A stretch of DNA of 19,688 bases, from assembly GCA_050012355.1 (NCBI GenBank), contig JBEKHI010000118.1, forward strand, positions 1 through 19,688, read 5' to 3'. Positions within the stretch are counted from its first letter, which is position 1. Each line of letters opens with the position of its first letter. Under the pieces are notes generated by a model that saw only the letters and a program-made list of their open reading frames with translations, was not told the origin of the DNA and did no database searches. Positions 7,740-14,327 of this stretch are shown piece by piece. The translations under genes and the position numbers were made by a program. Source of the stretch: JBEKHI01 sp050012355 (GTDB taxonomy: Bacteria > Actinomycetota > Actinomycetes > Streptosporangiales > Streptosporangiaceae).

Positions 7740-9143
7740 CTACGGCTTGGTTCCCGACACAGCGTCGAAGTATTTCTGCCATTGCTGCTGCGTCAGCGTG
7801 ACTTCCTGGGGCATGACGTGGTTATTTTCCACGCCGCCCGAGCCCCAGGGATTCACGACGGTGATTGTCGGCGGGTCCGAGTCCATGTTCACGCTCTTGA
7901 CCATGTATTCGTGATCCGTTACGAGCTGGTAGCTATCCTCGGTACCCTCCTGGCCAGCGTCCCACAAGGCCGAATCGTCCTTCGTCGCGGTGACGACGAC
8001 GGTACGGTTCTTCGTCATTTCGGAGAGCTGCTGCAGCGAGTAACTGGTCGGAGAGGTCTGCCATGCGTCTGTTCCAGTGAGGTCACTCAGGCCGACGTTT
8101 CCTTCGCCACCATAGATTGCCTGGTAGCCGCCCTTGAACTGCGCGTAGGCCTTCTCGTAGATCGCTACCCAGAGCGAGCCGTCATTAGAATTGGAATGGG
8201 CGTAGGCGTAGTCATCGCCGGAGGTGAGGGGCAGCGTTCCGTCGACGGTGATATCGACCGGCTGGCCACTGGTGTAGAAGGTGACCGTGTAGCTGCCGTT
8301 GGCATTTTCGTGGATGTGCTGGGACAGGAAGTCCGGGTCGTGCATAACGACGGTGCCCAGTGACGACAGGAACCAGCAGTCCCCATCCTCACCCTGTGCC
8401 ATGTCCTTGAGGACGTTCGCGCCACCAGGCGGGAACAGTGTGCCGCCGACGGGCTCGTACTGCAGATTCGTTAGGGCCGAGGTTGCCGCGCTGTACGGCT
8501 GCAGGATGGGGATGTACTCGTCGACACTGCTGAGGGCGGCAGTCCCGACCTTGCTGTAGATGAGGTTGGCGAACGCCAGCCGCAAGCCGCTTATCGGGCT
8601 GCCGCCGCCCCACCAGGAGCCGCCCTCGCCGAGCTGGGAGTTGAGTTCCTTGAACTGGGCGGGGGTCAGTGAGTTGATTACCGCGTCGAGTTCGGTGGGG
8701 GTGAGTTTTTCCCAGTCGCTGAGGACTTCCAGTACGCCTTGCTGTGCGTCGGACCACAGGAAGCCGCCGGAGTCGTCGATGTGCTGGTTGAAGAACGCGA
8801 TCGCGGCCTTGACCTTGGCCGGGTCCGGTGGCTCCTCATCATTGAAGAACAGGTCGGTGTCGATCGGCAGCGAGCTGGCCGCGCAAGCCAGCAGGTGCTG
8901 CAGCCGGGTCTTGACGTCGGAGCTCATCGGCGGCGCCTGGCTGGCGATTGTCCGTAGCGCGCCGCCGTCGGGCTCGGTCCCCGAGGGGCTGGCGCTATAA
9001 CCGCCGGTGGCCGCGGCGTCCTCGGCATTAGCGACGATCCTGCCGATCGATTCCCTGATGCCGGAGGCCTGTCGACCCGCTGCCGAGAGCTTGGTCGCGA
9101 GCTCGCCGACCCGGACAGTGTCGAAACCAACAAGATTTGTCAT
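7740..9143 (-). CDS. Calpain-like (family C2) cysteine protease 1, putative T7SS substrate
   Basis: 467 aa, ATG start 6 nt after the preceding stop. Residues ~1-90 are a helical domain (VGFDTVRVGELATKLSAAG) like the N-terminal export domains of large ESX substrates; there is no Sec signal. Residues ~230-435 carry the calpain protease core: oxyanion Q250 and nucleophile C256 (QGEDGDCWFLSSLG), the diagnostic LWVAIYEKAYAQFKGGY (325-340), DLTG (354-357), H411 (DHEYMVKS) and N431 (VVNPWG). The set is complete, so activity is likely. No EF-hand or C2-type calcium module is visible. It is the last gene of a unit holding two paralogues (9847-11322, 11705-13054) and two WXG100 proteins, but has no WXG100 gene immediately before it. 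Substrate and cellular target unknown. Confidence 0.85.
   Translation of the reverse strand: MTNLVGFDTVRVGELATKLSAAGRQASGIRESIGRIVANAEDAAATGGYSASPSGTEPDGGALRTIASQAPPMSSDVKTRLQHLLACAASSLPIDTDLFFNDEEPPDPAKVKAAIAFFNQHIDDSGGFLWSDAQQGVLEVLSDWEKLTPTELDAVINSLTPAQFKELNSQLGEGGSWWGGGSPISGLRLAFANLIYSKVGTAALSSVDEYIPILQPYSAATSALTNLQYEPVGGTLFPPGGANVLKDMAQGEDGDCWFLSSLGTVVMHDPDFLSQHIHENANGSYTVTFYTSGQPVDITVDGTLPLTSGDDYAYAHSNSNDGSLWVAIYEKAYAQFKGGYQAIYGGEGNVGLSDLTGTDAWQTSPTSYSLQQLSEMTKNRTVVVTATKDDSALWDAGQEGTEDSYQLVTDHEYMVKSVNMDSDPPTITVVNPWGSGGVENNHVMPQEVTLTQQQWQKYFDAVSGTKP
8608..8717. repeat. 110-bp tract identical to 10787-10896
   Basis: Within calpain-like gene 1 this 110-bp stretch matches gene 2 base for base, including third codon positions, and near-identity continues to ~8830. 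The rest of the two genes is clearly more diverged. Confidence 0.85.
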
Positions 9144-9149
9144 GAGCCG

Positions 9150-9407
9150 TTACTCGTCATCGATGCTCAGCCCGACGTTACCGCGCGGGCCGATCTCCAC
9201 GGATGTCACGCGCACGATCTTGCCGCCCGCGTGCAGCACGTCGCCGGCGTGCACTGTCTGGACCACGCCCTCGTCCCGGCCGGTTACGCGAACCGCTAGC
9301 CGTGCGGCACGGTCGGCGGGATCCGGGCTCATCGCAACGATGCCGATGGCGAGCCCTTGCCGGTGGGCCTGGCCGTCCCGGCCGAGGGTGAACTCTTCAA
9401 CTGACAT
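9150..9407 (-). CDS. Small all-beta protein, EEFTLGR family; candidate calpain partner
   Basis: 85 aa, ATG start with a strong AGGAG site that overlaps the stop codon of the preceding gene (TAGGAG), implying translational coupling. No signal peptide or TM segment. The sequence alternates short hydrophobic strands (LAVRVTG, VVQTVHAGDVL, GKIVRVTSVEIG, NVGLSID), suggesting a compact beta domain. Its layout faintly recalls small Streptomyces proteins annotated DUF6406, from memory and not verified. The C-terminal half resembles the extracytoplasmic domain of the membrane protein encoded just upstream (V.T..AG......G..VR...I). The 5' end of a second copy survives at 11630-11686. A role as inhibitor, immunity factor or export chaperone for the neighbouring calpain-like proteins is inference from gene order. 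Confidence 0.7.
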   Translation of the reverse strand: MSVEEFTLGRDGQAHRQGLAIGIVAMSPDPADRAARLAVRVTGRDEGVVQTVHAGDVLHAGGKIVRVTSVEIGPRGNVGLSIDDE

Positions 9408-9416
9408 GAATAACTC

Positions 9417-9818
9417 CTATGCCGCGGAGACCGCGTGCACGTCGATGGCGTCGTGTGACGGATTCGGCATGCTCCAGATGTGCACGATCCTGAGCTGGAC
9501 TCCGCTGACGTCCTTGGTGGTGCCGGCCGTGAGGGTGACCTGCGTGGGATGCGGGTCGCCCTGGCGGTCATAGACCCACAGTTGCGCGACTTGCCCGCCG
9601 TCGGAGATGCCGCCGTAGACGATGTACCGGGTGCCACCCGAGGTAGGGACAGCCGTGTAAATCGAAGGGAGGTTGACCGGGGCCGGTGTCAGCCGGTACA
9701 CACCAGGCGAGGAAGTCAGCGCCGGCGGCTGCTTGCCGTCCCTGACCTTGACCACCACGATCACCGCCACGACCGCGACCACAACGACCGCCGCCACCGC
9801 GATAAGAACCCGCTTCAT
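9417..9818 (-). CDS. Membrane-anchored protein with extracytoplasmic beta domain
   Basis: 133 aa from the ATG at 9818 (MKRVLIAVAA), preceded by a G-rich site (GGCGGGGGCAAGC). A longer frame starts at 9866 inside the preceding calpain-like gene and would add 16 hydrophilic residues before the membrane helix; I prefer the shorter form. A single very hydrophobic Val/Ala helix at residues ~5-23 is followed by K-V-R, giving an N-in anchor with the rest outside. There is no lipobox Cys. Residues ~40-133 alternate strands (YRLTPAPVNLPSIY, RYIVYGGIS, AQLWVYDRQG, QLRIVHIWSMP). It sits immediately downstream of active calpain-like gene 2, where an immunity or processing partner is often found, and immediately upstream of the 85-aa beta protein it resembles. 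Function unknown. Confidence 0.7.
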   Translation of the reverse strand: MKRVLIAVAAVVVVAVVAVIVVVKVRDGKQPPALTSSPGVYRLTPAPVNLPSIYTAVPTSGGTRYIVYGGISDGGQVAQLWVYDRQGDPHPTQVTLTAGTTKDVSGVQLRIVHIWSMPNPSHDAIDVHAVSAA

Positions 9819-9846
9819 GCTTGCCCCCGCCCTTCTTCCGCGCTTG

Positions 9847-11322
9847 TCACTGTGACCCCAAGGCATCGTGGCTGAGGAAGCTGTCGTTAGCTTTCGGCCA
9901 GACCGCGGCTACTTCGTCGAAGTATTCCTGCCATTGCTGTTGGGTCAGCGTAACTTCCTGCGGCATTACGTGGTTGTCCTCGACACCACCCGATCCCCAC
10001 GGGTTGACGACGGTGATCGTGGGCGGGTCCGCGTTCAGGTTCACGCTCTTGATCATGTACTCGTGCGACGTGACGAGCTGGGAGTTGTCCTCGGTGTCGG
10101 GACCGCCGCCGAAAAGCCTGTCCCAGAGCGACGTGTCATCCTTTGTCCCAGTGGTGAAGACAGCGCCGGTCTTCATCATGCCCGCCACCTCGCTGAGCGT
10201 GTACTCATCGGCGGTGCCCCCCGAGGTCTGGTTGCCGGTGAGATCTTGCAGGGCGTAGGACCCGGCTCCCGTCCGCGAATTCGATCTGGTGGCGTTGATC
10301 GCTTCGTAGCCGCCGCGGTACTGCGCATACGCCTTCTCGTAGATCGCCACCCAGAGAGAGCCGTCATTTGAATTGGAATGGGCGTAGGCGTAGCCATTGT
10401 TGCTGGTGAGGGGCAAGGTTCCGTCGACGGTGACGTTGACCGGACTGCCATTGCTGTAGAACGTGACGGTGTAGGTGCCGTTGGCGTTCTCGTGGATGTG
10501 CTGGGACAGGAAGTCCGGGTCGTGCATAACGATGGTGCCCAGTGCTGACAGGAACCAGCAGTCCCCGTCGTCGCCTTGGGACAAGTCTTTCTCCACGTTC
10601 GCGCCGCCCGGCGGATACAGGGTGCCGTTAACGAGCATGTACTGCAGGCCCGACAGGTACTGAGTGGAGCTCTCCGGCTGCAGGGCGGGGGCGTAGGCGT
10701 CGGCGCGGCTGAGAGCGTCGGTCCCGACCTCGCTGTAGATCATGTTGGCGAACGCTATCCGCAGGTTAGTGTTCGAGTTGCCCGCCCCCCACCAGGAGCC
10801 GCCCTCGCCGAGCTGGGAGTTGAGTTCCTTGAACTGGGCGGGGGTCAGTGAGTTGATTACCGCGTCGAGTTCGGTGGGGGTGAGTTTTTCCCAGTCACTG
10901 AGGACTTCCTGCAGGCCTTGCTGTGCGTCGGACCACAGGAAGCCGCCCGAGTCGTCGATGTGCTGGTTGAAGAACGCGATCGCGGCCTTGACCTTGGCCG
11001 GGTCCGGCGGGTTCTCGTCGTTGAAGAACAGGTCGGTGTCGATCGGCAGGCTGCTGGCCTGGCAAGCGAGCAGGTGCTCAAGACGGGTCTTGACGTCACT
11101 GCTCATCGGAGGTGCCCCGCGGGCGATGGTCAGCAGCGCCCCGCCGTCGGCCTCGCTCTGCGACGGGCTGGCGTCGTAATCGCCAGCGGCCGCGGCGTCC
11201 TCGGCGTTAGCGACGATCCTGGCGATCGATTCCCTGACGCCAGACGCCTGCTGACCAGCGGTCGCCAGCCTGGAAGCAAGCTCGCCGACCCGGACAGTAT
11301 CAAAACCAACGACAATGCTCAT
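9847..11322 (-). CDS. Calpain-like (family C2) cysteine protease 2, putative T7SS substrate
   Basis: 491 aa, ATG start overlapping the stop of WXG100-B by 4 nt (ATGA). Architecture as in protein 1: helical N-terminal export-type domain (MSIVVGFDTVRVGELASRL), a linker region nearly identical to protein 1 (~residues 104-177), then the C2 core with Q249 and C255 (QGDDGDCWFLSALG), LWVAIYEKAYAQYRGGY (~323-339), DLTG (360-363), H420 (SHEYMIKS) and N440 (VVNPWG). All catalytic positions are present. It is ~24 residues longer than protein 1, from insertions around 343-410 and a short C-terminal tail. The overlap with a WXG100 gene and lack of a Sec signal suggest it is exported by the ESX system as, or together with, a WXG100 partner. 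Confidence 0.85.
   Translation of the reverse strand: MSIVVGFDTVRVGELASRLATAGQQASGVRESIARIVANAEDAAAAGDYDASPSQSEADGGALLTIARGAPPMSSDVKTRLEHLLACQASSLPIDTDLFFNDENPPDPAKVKAAIAFFNQHIDDSGGFLWSDAQQGLQEVLSDWEKLTPTELDAVINSLTPAQFKELNSQLGEGGSWWGAGNSNTNLRIAFANMIYSEVGTDALSRADAYAPALQPESSTQYLSGLQYMLVNGTLYPPGGANVEKDLSQGDDGDCWFLSALGTIVMHDPDFLSQHIHENANGTYTVTFYSNGSPVNVTVDGTLPLTSNNGYAYAHSNSNDGSLWVAIYEKAYAQYRGGYEAINATRSNSRTGAGSYALQDLTGNQTSGGTADEYTLSEVAGMMKTGAVFTTGTKDDTSLWDRLFGGGPDTEDNSQLVTSHEYMIKSVNLNADPPTITVVNPWGSGGVEDNHVMPQEVTLTQQQWQEYFDEVAAVWPKANDSFLSHDALGSQ
10787..10896. repeat. 110-bp tract identical to 8608-8717
   Basis: Copy within calpain-like gene 2, in the same reading register as the copy in gene 1. 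See the gene-conversion finding. Confidence 0.85.
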
Positions 11323-11633
11323 GAGTGGCTGCTCGCTGCTGCCGACGCGGCGTCCTGGATCTCCTGAGCGAGACTCTCCCAGCTATCCGCCAGCGCCAGC
11401 AGCGACTGGCTCCCTGAGCTCAGTGAGTTCTGCCATCCGCTGATCTCGGCCGATGCCTGCTGGGAGTAGCTGCCGGCCCAGGTCTCACTGTTGTCGAGAT
11501 CCAGGACAGGCTGCAATGTCGCCTCATAATCCGGCACCAGCGCACGCAACTGGCTCGCATAGGAACGCAGCTCCGACGCGAGATCGTCCAGTTGGCTTGC
11601 CGACAGTGAAGTGCCCCCGATGTCGACTCTCAT
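11319..11633 (-). CDS. WXG100-family protein B
   Basis: 104 aa. Two amphipathic helices flank a W-x-G turn (TWAGSYS, W52-A-G54), the defining hairpin of the WXG100/ESAT-6 family, which form four-helix dimers and act as T7SS substrates or as export partners for larger proteins. It ends in Ser/Ala-rich sequence; no clear Y-x-x-x-D/E signal is seen at its C-terminus. Its stop overlaps the start of calpain-like gene 2, so the two are translated together and probably work as a pair. It is closely similar to WXG100-A (13051-13371): shared LRALVP.YEATLQPVLDLDNS and ADSW..LAQ.IQDAA. Its ATG overlaps the stop codon of the remnant ORF at 11630-11686. Confidence 0.85.
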   Translation of the reverse strand: MRVDIGGTSLSASQLDDLASELRSYASQLRALVPDYEATLQPVLDLDNSETWAGSYSQQASAEISGWQNSLSSGSQSLLALADSWESLAQEIQDAASAAASSHS

Positions 11634-11686
11634 TCGTTACCTTTCGCGTGCCCACCGCGGCCGAGGGTGAACTCTTCCGCACCCAT
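11630..11686 (-). pseudogene. Truncated copy of the 85-aa EEFTLGR beta protein
   Basis: An 18-codon ORF (MGAEEFTLGRGGHAKGNE) with GGAAG upstream matches the N-terminus of the protein at 9150-9407 (MSVEEFTLGRDGQAHRQG). At DNA level the shared run is GAAGAGTTCACCCTCGGCCG. It then ends in a TGA that overlaps the ATG of WXG100-B. Everything beyond residue ~15 of the full-length protein is missing. It lies between the catalytically dead calpain-like gene and WXG100-B. It may now serve only as a coupling leader for WXG100-B. Confidence 0.7.
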
Positions 11687-11704
11687 AGAAAATCTTCCAT
11701 GCAC

Positions 11705-13054
11705 TCAGTAACTATTAGCATCAGTGTAACCGTAAGAAACGGTACTGAATTGCTTCAGGAATTGCTGCGAAGTAAGCGTCATCTCTTTGGGGCTTCCGTC
11801 GACGGACGAGAAGGGGTCGACGACGGTGATCGTCCAATTCTCCGGGTTTTGCTTATACCCGTTTATGCTCTTGATCATGTACGTTACGGAGCCAAGGCCT
11901 GCTACGTTGTAGCTGCAGGTCGCGACGTTCTCGGATTGCCCGAGCTCCCACAATTGTTCGGCCAGGTCCGAATCGGAGCCGATGTCGCTGGTGCTTACCT
12001 GATATGCCTTATAGCCGGTCAGGTTTTCCAGCGCGTCCGACGCGCTGGTGCGAGATGACTCGGGGTTAGCGGCGTCGAACGTCCAGTAACCGCCACGGAA
12101 CTGCGCGTAGGCCTTCTCGTAGATCGCCACCCAGAGGACATTGTTCGTGGTCTCCGCGTAGGGCATGGATCCTTGAGATACGGGCAGGGTTCCGTTGACG
12201 GTGATGTCCACCGGCTTGCCGTTGCTGTAGAACGTGACGGTATAGCTGCCGTTGGCATTCTCGCGAATGTGCTGGGCCAGGAAGTCAGGGTTCTGCGTGA
12301 CGATGGTGCCCAATGCCGACAGGAACGAGGTGTCGTTCGCCCCCGCCACATTGATGTCCTTCGCCGCGTCCGCTCCGCCCGGCGGGAAGAGCGTCCCGTT
12401 GACAGTCATGTACTGCGCGTCCATATAGCTTTCTATCTCCGGCTGGAGGATGGGCATGTCGGCGTCGATCTTGGCCATGGCGCCAGTCCCGACCTCGCTG
12501 TAGAGCAGGTTCGCGAACGCGATCTGGGTGGGTCGGCTGGCGCTGACGAGCTGATCGCTGAGCGTGGTGAGCTGGGCTTTCGGCATCGTGTTGATCAGCG
12601 CGTCGAGTTCGGTGGGGGTGAGCTTCTTCCAGTTGTCGAGCACATCCGTCAGTGACAGTTCGAACGGGGAGTCGCCCTGGACGTAGAGGAGGTAGAGCTC
12701 GAGGGTGCCGAGAGCGGATTTGACGTTGCCGGAGTTCGGCGGCTTCTCGTCGTTGAAGTACATGCCGGCGTCAATGGACAGGCCGCTGGTCTGGCAGGCC
12801 AGCAGGTGCTGTAGCCGGGTGCTGACGTCGCTGCTCATCGGGAATGTCTCGCTGGCGATGGTCGCCAGCGCGCCGCCATCGGGTTCTGAGCTGGGAGGGC
12901 TGGCGATGTAACCGCCGGTGGCCGCGGAGTTTTCGGCGTTCGCGACGATCCGGGAGATCGATTCGCGGATCCCGGATGCCTCGCCGCCCGCCGCCTTCAG
13001 CAGGAAGGCCAGCTCACCCACCCGGACGGTGTCGAAACCAGCGACATCACTCAC
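11705..13054 (-). CDS. Calpain-like pseudo-protease (catalytically dead paralogue 3)
   Basis: 449 aa, GTG start overlapping the stop of WXG100-A (GTGA). The helical N-terminal domain (VAGFDTVRVGELAFLLKAAGG) and the calpain scaffold (TLFPPGGA, FLSALGTIV, GSYTVTFYSNGKPVDITVNGTLP, LWVAIYEKAYAQFRGGYW, LTGY, YMIKSI, TITVV) are preserved. Aligned by eye with the two active paralogues, every catalytic position is replaced: oxyanion Gln by V236, nucleophile Cys by T242 (and the next Trp by S243), His by V390, Asn by D413. No frameshift or internal stop is present, so this is a maintained gene rather than debris. It also lacks the near-identical linker block shared by paralogues 1 and 2. A binding, decoy, chaperone or regulatory role is more likely than proteolysis. 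Confidence 0.85.
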   Translation of the reverse strand: MSDVAGFDTVRVGELAFLLKAAGGEASGIRESISRIVANAENSAATGGYIASPPSSEPDGGALATIASETFPMSSDVSTRLQHLLACQTSGLSIDAGMYFNDEKPPNSGNVKSALGTLELYLLYVQGDSPFELSLTDVLDNWKKLTPTELDALINTMPKAQLTTLSDQLVSASRPTQIAFANLLYSEVGTGAMAKIDADMPILQPEIESYMDAQYMTVNGTLFPPGGADAAKDINVAGANDTSFLSALGTIVTQNPDFLAQHIRENANGSYTVTFYSNGKPVDITVNGTLPVSQGSMPYAETTNNVLWVAIYEKAYAQFRGGYWTFDAANPESSRTSASDALENLTGYKAYQVSTSDIGSDSDLAEQLWELGQSENVATCSYNVAGLGSVTYMIKSINGYKQNPENWTITVVDPFSSVDGSPKEMTLTSQQFLKQFSTVSYGYTDANSY

Positions 13055-13371
13055 GCTGCGGCTCCGGTCGTCGCGGTCGCGGTCGCCGCGTCCTGGATCT
13101 GCTGGGCGAGCGTGTCCCAGCTATCGGCTAGGGCCTGCAACGTGGCGCTGCCGGTGCCCAGCGACTTTTGCCAGCCGTTGATCTGGGCCGATGCCTGCTC
13201 GGAATAAGAGCCGGACCAGGTCAGGCTGTTGTCCAGGTCCAGGACCGGCTGCAGGGTCGCCTCGTAGTTGGGCACTAGCGCGCGCAACTGCTGCGCGTAG
13301 CCCCGCATCTCCGCCGCGAGGTCGTCCAACTGGGTTGGTGACAGCTCGGGGCCGCCCCCGTCGACACGCAT
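13051..13371 (-). CDS. WXG100-family protein A
   Basis: 106 aa, ATG start with GAGAGGG 6 nt upstream. Helix-turn-helix with W52-S-G54 (TWSGSYSE) and an Ala/Thr-rich end. It is first in the calpain unit and overlaps the GTG of the pseudo-protease gene by 4 nt, so the pair is translationally coupled, as WXG100-B is with active paralogue 2. Similarity to WXG100-B along its whole length indicates that a WXG100+calpain pair was duplicated as one module. As a family member it is expected to dimerise and be handled by the ESX ATPase; its exact partner is inferred from adjacency. Confidence 0.85.
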   Translation of the reverse strand: MRVDGGGPELSPTQLDDLAAEMRGYAQQLRALVPNYEATLQPVLDLDNSLTWSGSYSEQASAQINGWQKSLGTGSATLQALADSWDTLAQQIQDAATATATTGAAA

Positions 13372-13503
13372 TTGTTTCCCTCTCGTCTAGCTAAATCACA
13401 GAAAAGTACTCTGGTGTCTCCCGTTGACCGGCAGCGCAGACCCGCCCGACAGCTCGGAGACGAGCACCGTTGGCGGGCGTGGTTCCACCAGGTGATGGGG
13501 TCC

Positions 13504-13647
13504 TCAGTCGGGGTGACGTGCCCGTTGGCATACCAGTTCGCGCCCGTCGGCGCCGCGATCACGCCGACGTTGATCAGGCCCTCGACCATTTGCGGACGCG
13601 GATTCTTCCAGACGACCGGGCTCGACGACTACCTCGTCAGAGGCCAC
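13504..13647 (-). pseudogene. Probable remnant of an ESX-type N-terminal domain gene
   Basis: A GTG at 13647 has a very strong ribosome site (GAGGAGGGG, 4-nt gap) and begins MASDEVVVEPGRLEE, resembling the start of the 507-aa effector (MSGDEVGVEPERLAE). After ~15 codons this frame loses protein character (Arg-rich) and stops at 13504. Shifting by +1 near 13603 restores strongly GC3-biased coding sequence (PRPQMVEGLINVGVIAAP, GANWYANGHVTPTEDPITWW) that runs toward ~13460 and then fades before WXG100-A. I read this as a gene decayed by a one-base change plus loss of its 3' part. A short real peptide or a deliberate frameshift cannot be excluded. Confidence 0.4.
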
Positions 13648-13671
13648 TGTCCCCTCCTCGCTTCCCATGCG

Positions 13672-13706
13672 AGTTACCCGCGCTGTTGCCAGCAGCGCGG
13701 GTAACT
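13672..13706 (-). terminator. Strong hairpin after the TPR gene
   Basis: Perfect 14-bp stem (13672-13685 with 13693-13706; left arm AGTTACCCGCGCTG) and a 7-nt loop. It lies ~60 bp past the stop of the TPR gene and before the next unit. There is no T-tract, as is common for actinobacterial terminators, so the call rests on stem strength and position. Confidence 0.65.
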
Positions 13707-13766
13707 GACCCGCTTAGCGGTAAAAGACCGGCCTAGCCCCAAGGCTGGAGAGTGTCATCTAGTCTC

Positions 13767-14327
13767 TCAAACATCATTCCCATTTGTGGGCAAACCGCCA
13801 GATGCGGCCCGGTCGCGAGCAGCCTGGGCCTCCTCGAGCCGACCGAGCCGGGTGAGCGTGATGGCGCGATTGTGATGGGCGACCGCGTGTTCCGGTGAGC
13901 TGGACAGGACCTCGTCGAACGCTTGCAGCGCGTCCTCGTCGCGGCCGAGCTCGACGAGTTCGCTCCCCCGGAGGATCAGGGCGTCGGAGTTACCAGGGAA
14001 GCGGTGCAGGAATTCATCGACGGCCTCGAGCGCCTCCTCGTGACGGCCGAGCCCTGATAGCTGGATGCCTCGCTGGAGATCGGCGTCGTTCTGTCCGGGC
14101 ATCAGCGTACGCACATGATCGAAGTCCGCCAGTGCTTCCTCGTGACGGCCGAGCCGTGATAGCTGCATGCCCCGCAGGTAATAGGCCTCCGGGTAGCCGG
14201 GCGTCAGCTCGATCACCTTGTTCAGAGACTCCAGGGCCCGGCCGGGCTGCCCTAGGCGGCCAAGCCGGACCGCTTCCCGGTAATAGTTCGCAGCCCTACG
14301 TTCCCGCATGTCTGACAAAAGGCTCAT
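13767..14327 (-). CDS. Tetratricopeptide-repeat protein
   Basis: 186 aa, ATG overlapping the upstream stop (ATGA). Four to five 34-residue TPR units cover residues ~13-180, each with the G/A-Y/L-A-L-P spacing; the repeated core LGRHEEAL / LGRDEDAL / LGRLEEAQ marks the helix A-B turn, and the repeats end in P-G/E-x-x-x-A. No signal peptide, TM helix or enzymatic domain, so it is a cytosolic scaffold. Last gene of the T7SS accessory unit, just before a hairpin. A role in presenting or escorting ESX substrates is plausible from context only. Confidence 0.85.
   Translation of the reverse strand: MSLLSDMRERRAANYYREAVRLGRLGQPGRALESLNKVIELTPGYPEAYYLRGMQLSRLGRHEEALADFDHVRTLMPGQNDADLQRGIQLSGLGRHEEALEAVDEFLHRFPGNSDALILRGSELVELGRDEDALQAFDEVLSSSPEHAVAHHNRAITLTRLGRLEEAQAARDRAASGGLPTNGNDV

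Larger units (their letters stand above)
13372..13766. other. 395-bp intergenic region: promoter area, gene remnant and terminator hairpin
   Basis: Between WXG100-A and the TPR gene there is no intact gene. From right to left it holds a short tail after the TPR stop, the hairpin at 13672-13706, the remnant at 13504-13647, the +1-frame coding-like segment to ~13460, and ~85 bp of lower-GC sequence (e.g. TTTTCTGTGATTTAGCTAG on the minus strand) that probably carries the promoter of the calpain unit. I could not fix -35/-10 boxes with confidence. Confidence 0.6.

Noticed and set aside
7740..9143. Calcium-binding loops in the calpain-like proteins
   Set aside because: SNSNDGSLW is Asp/Asn-rich but is the normal calpain core region; no EF-hand or C2-like domain is visible, so calcium control is not claimed.
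12173..12655. Plus-strand open frame of 160 codons opposite the pseudo-calpain gene
   Set aside because: Similar frames occur opposite all three calpain-like genes; they mirror the conserved sense codons and have no plausible protein character.
11705..13054. Pseudogene label for the third calpain-like gene
   Set aside because: The frame is intact over its whole length, scaffold motifs are conserved and it keeps the translational coupling with WXG100-A; this fits a maintained pseudo-enzyme better.
13275..13589. Minus-strand frame starting MVEGLINVGV treated as a 104-aa gene
   Set aside because: It runs out of frame through the start of WXG100-A, and its second half loses coding character; only the first ~45 codons look real, so I treat it as part of a remnant.
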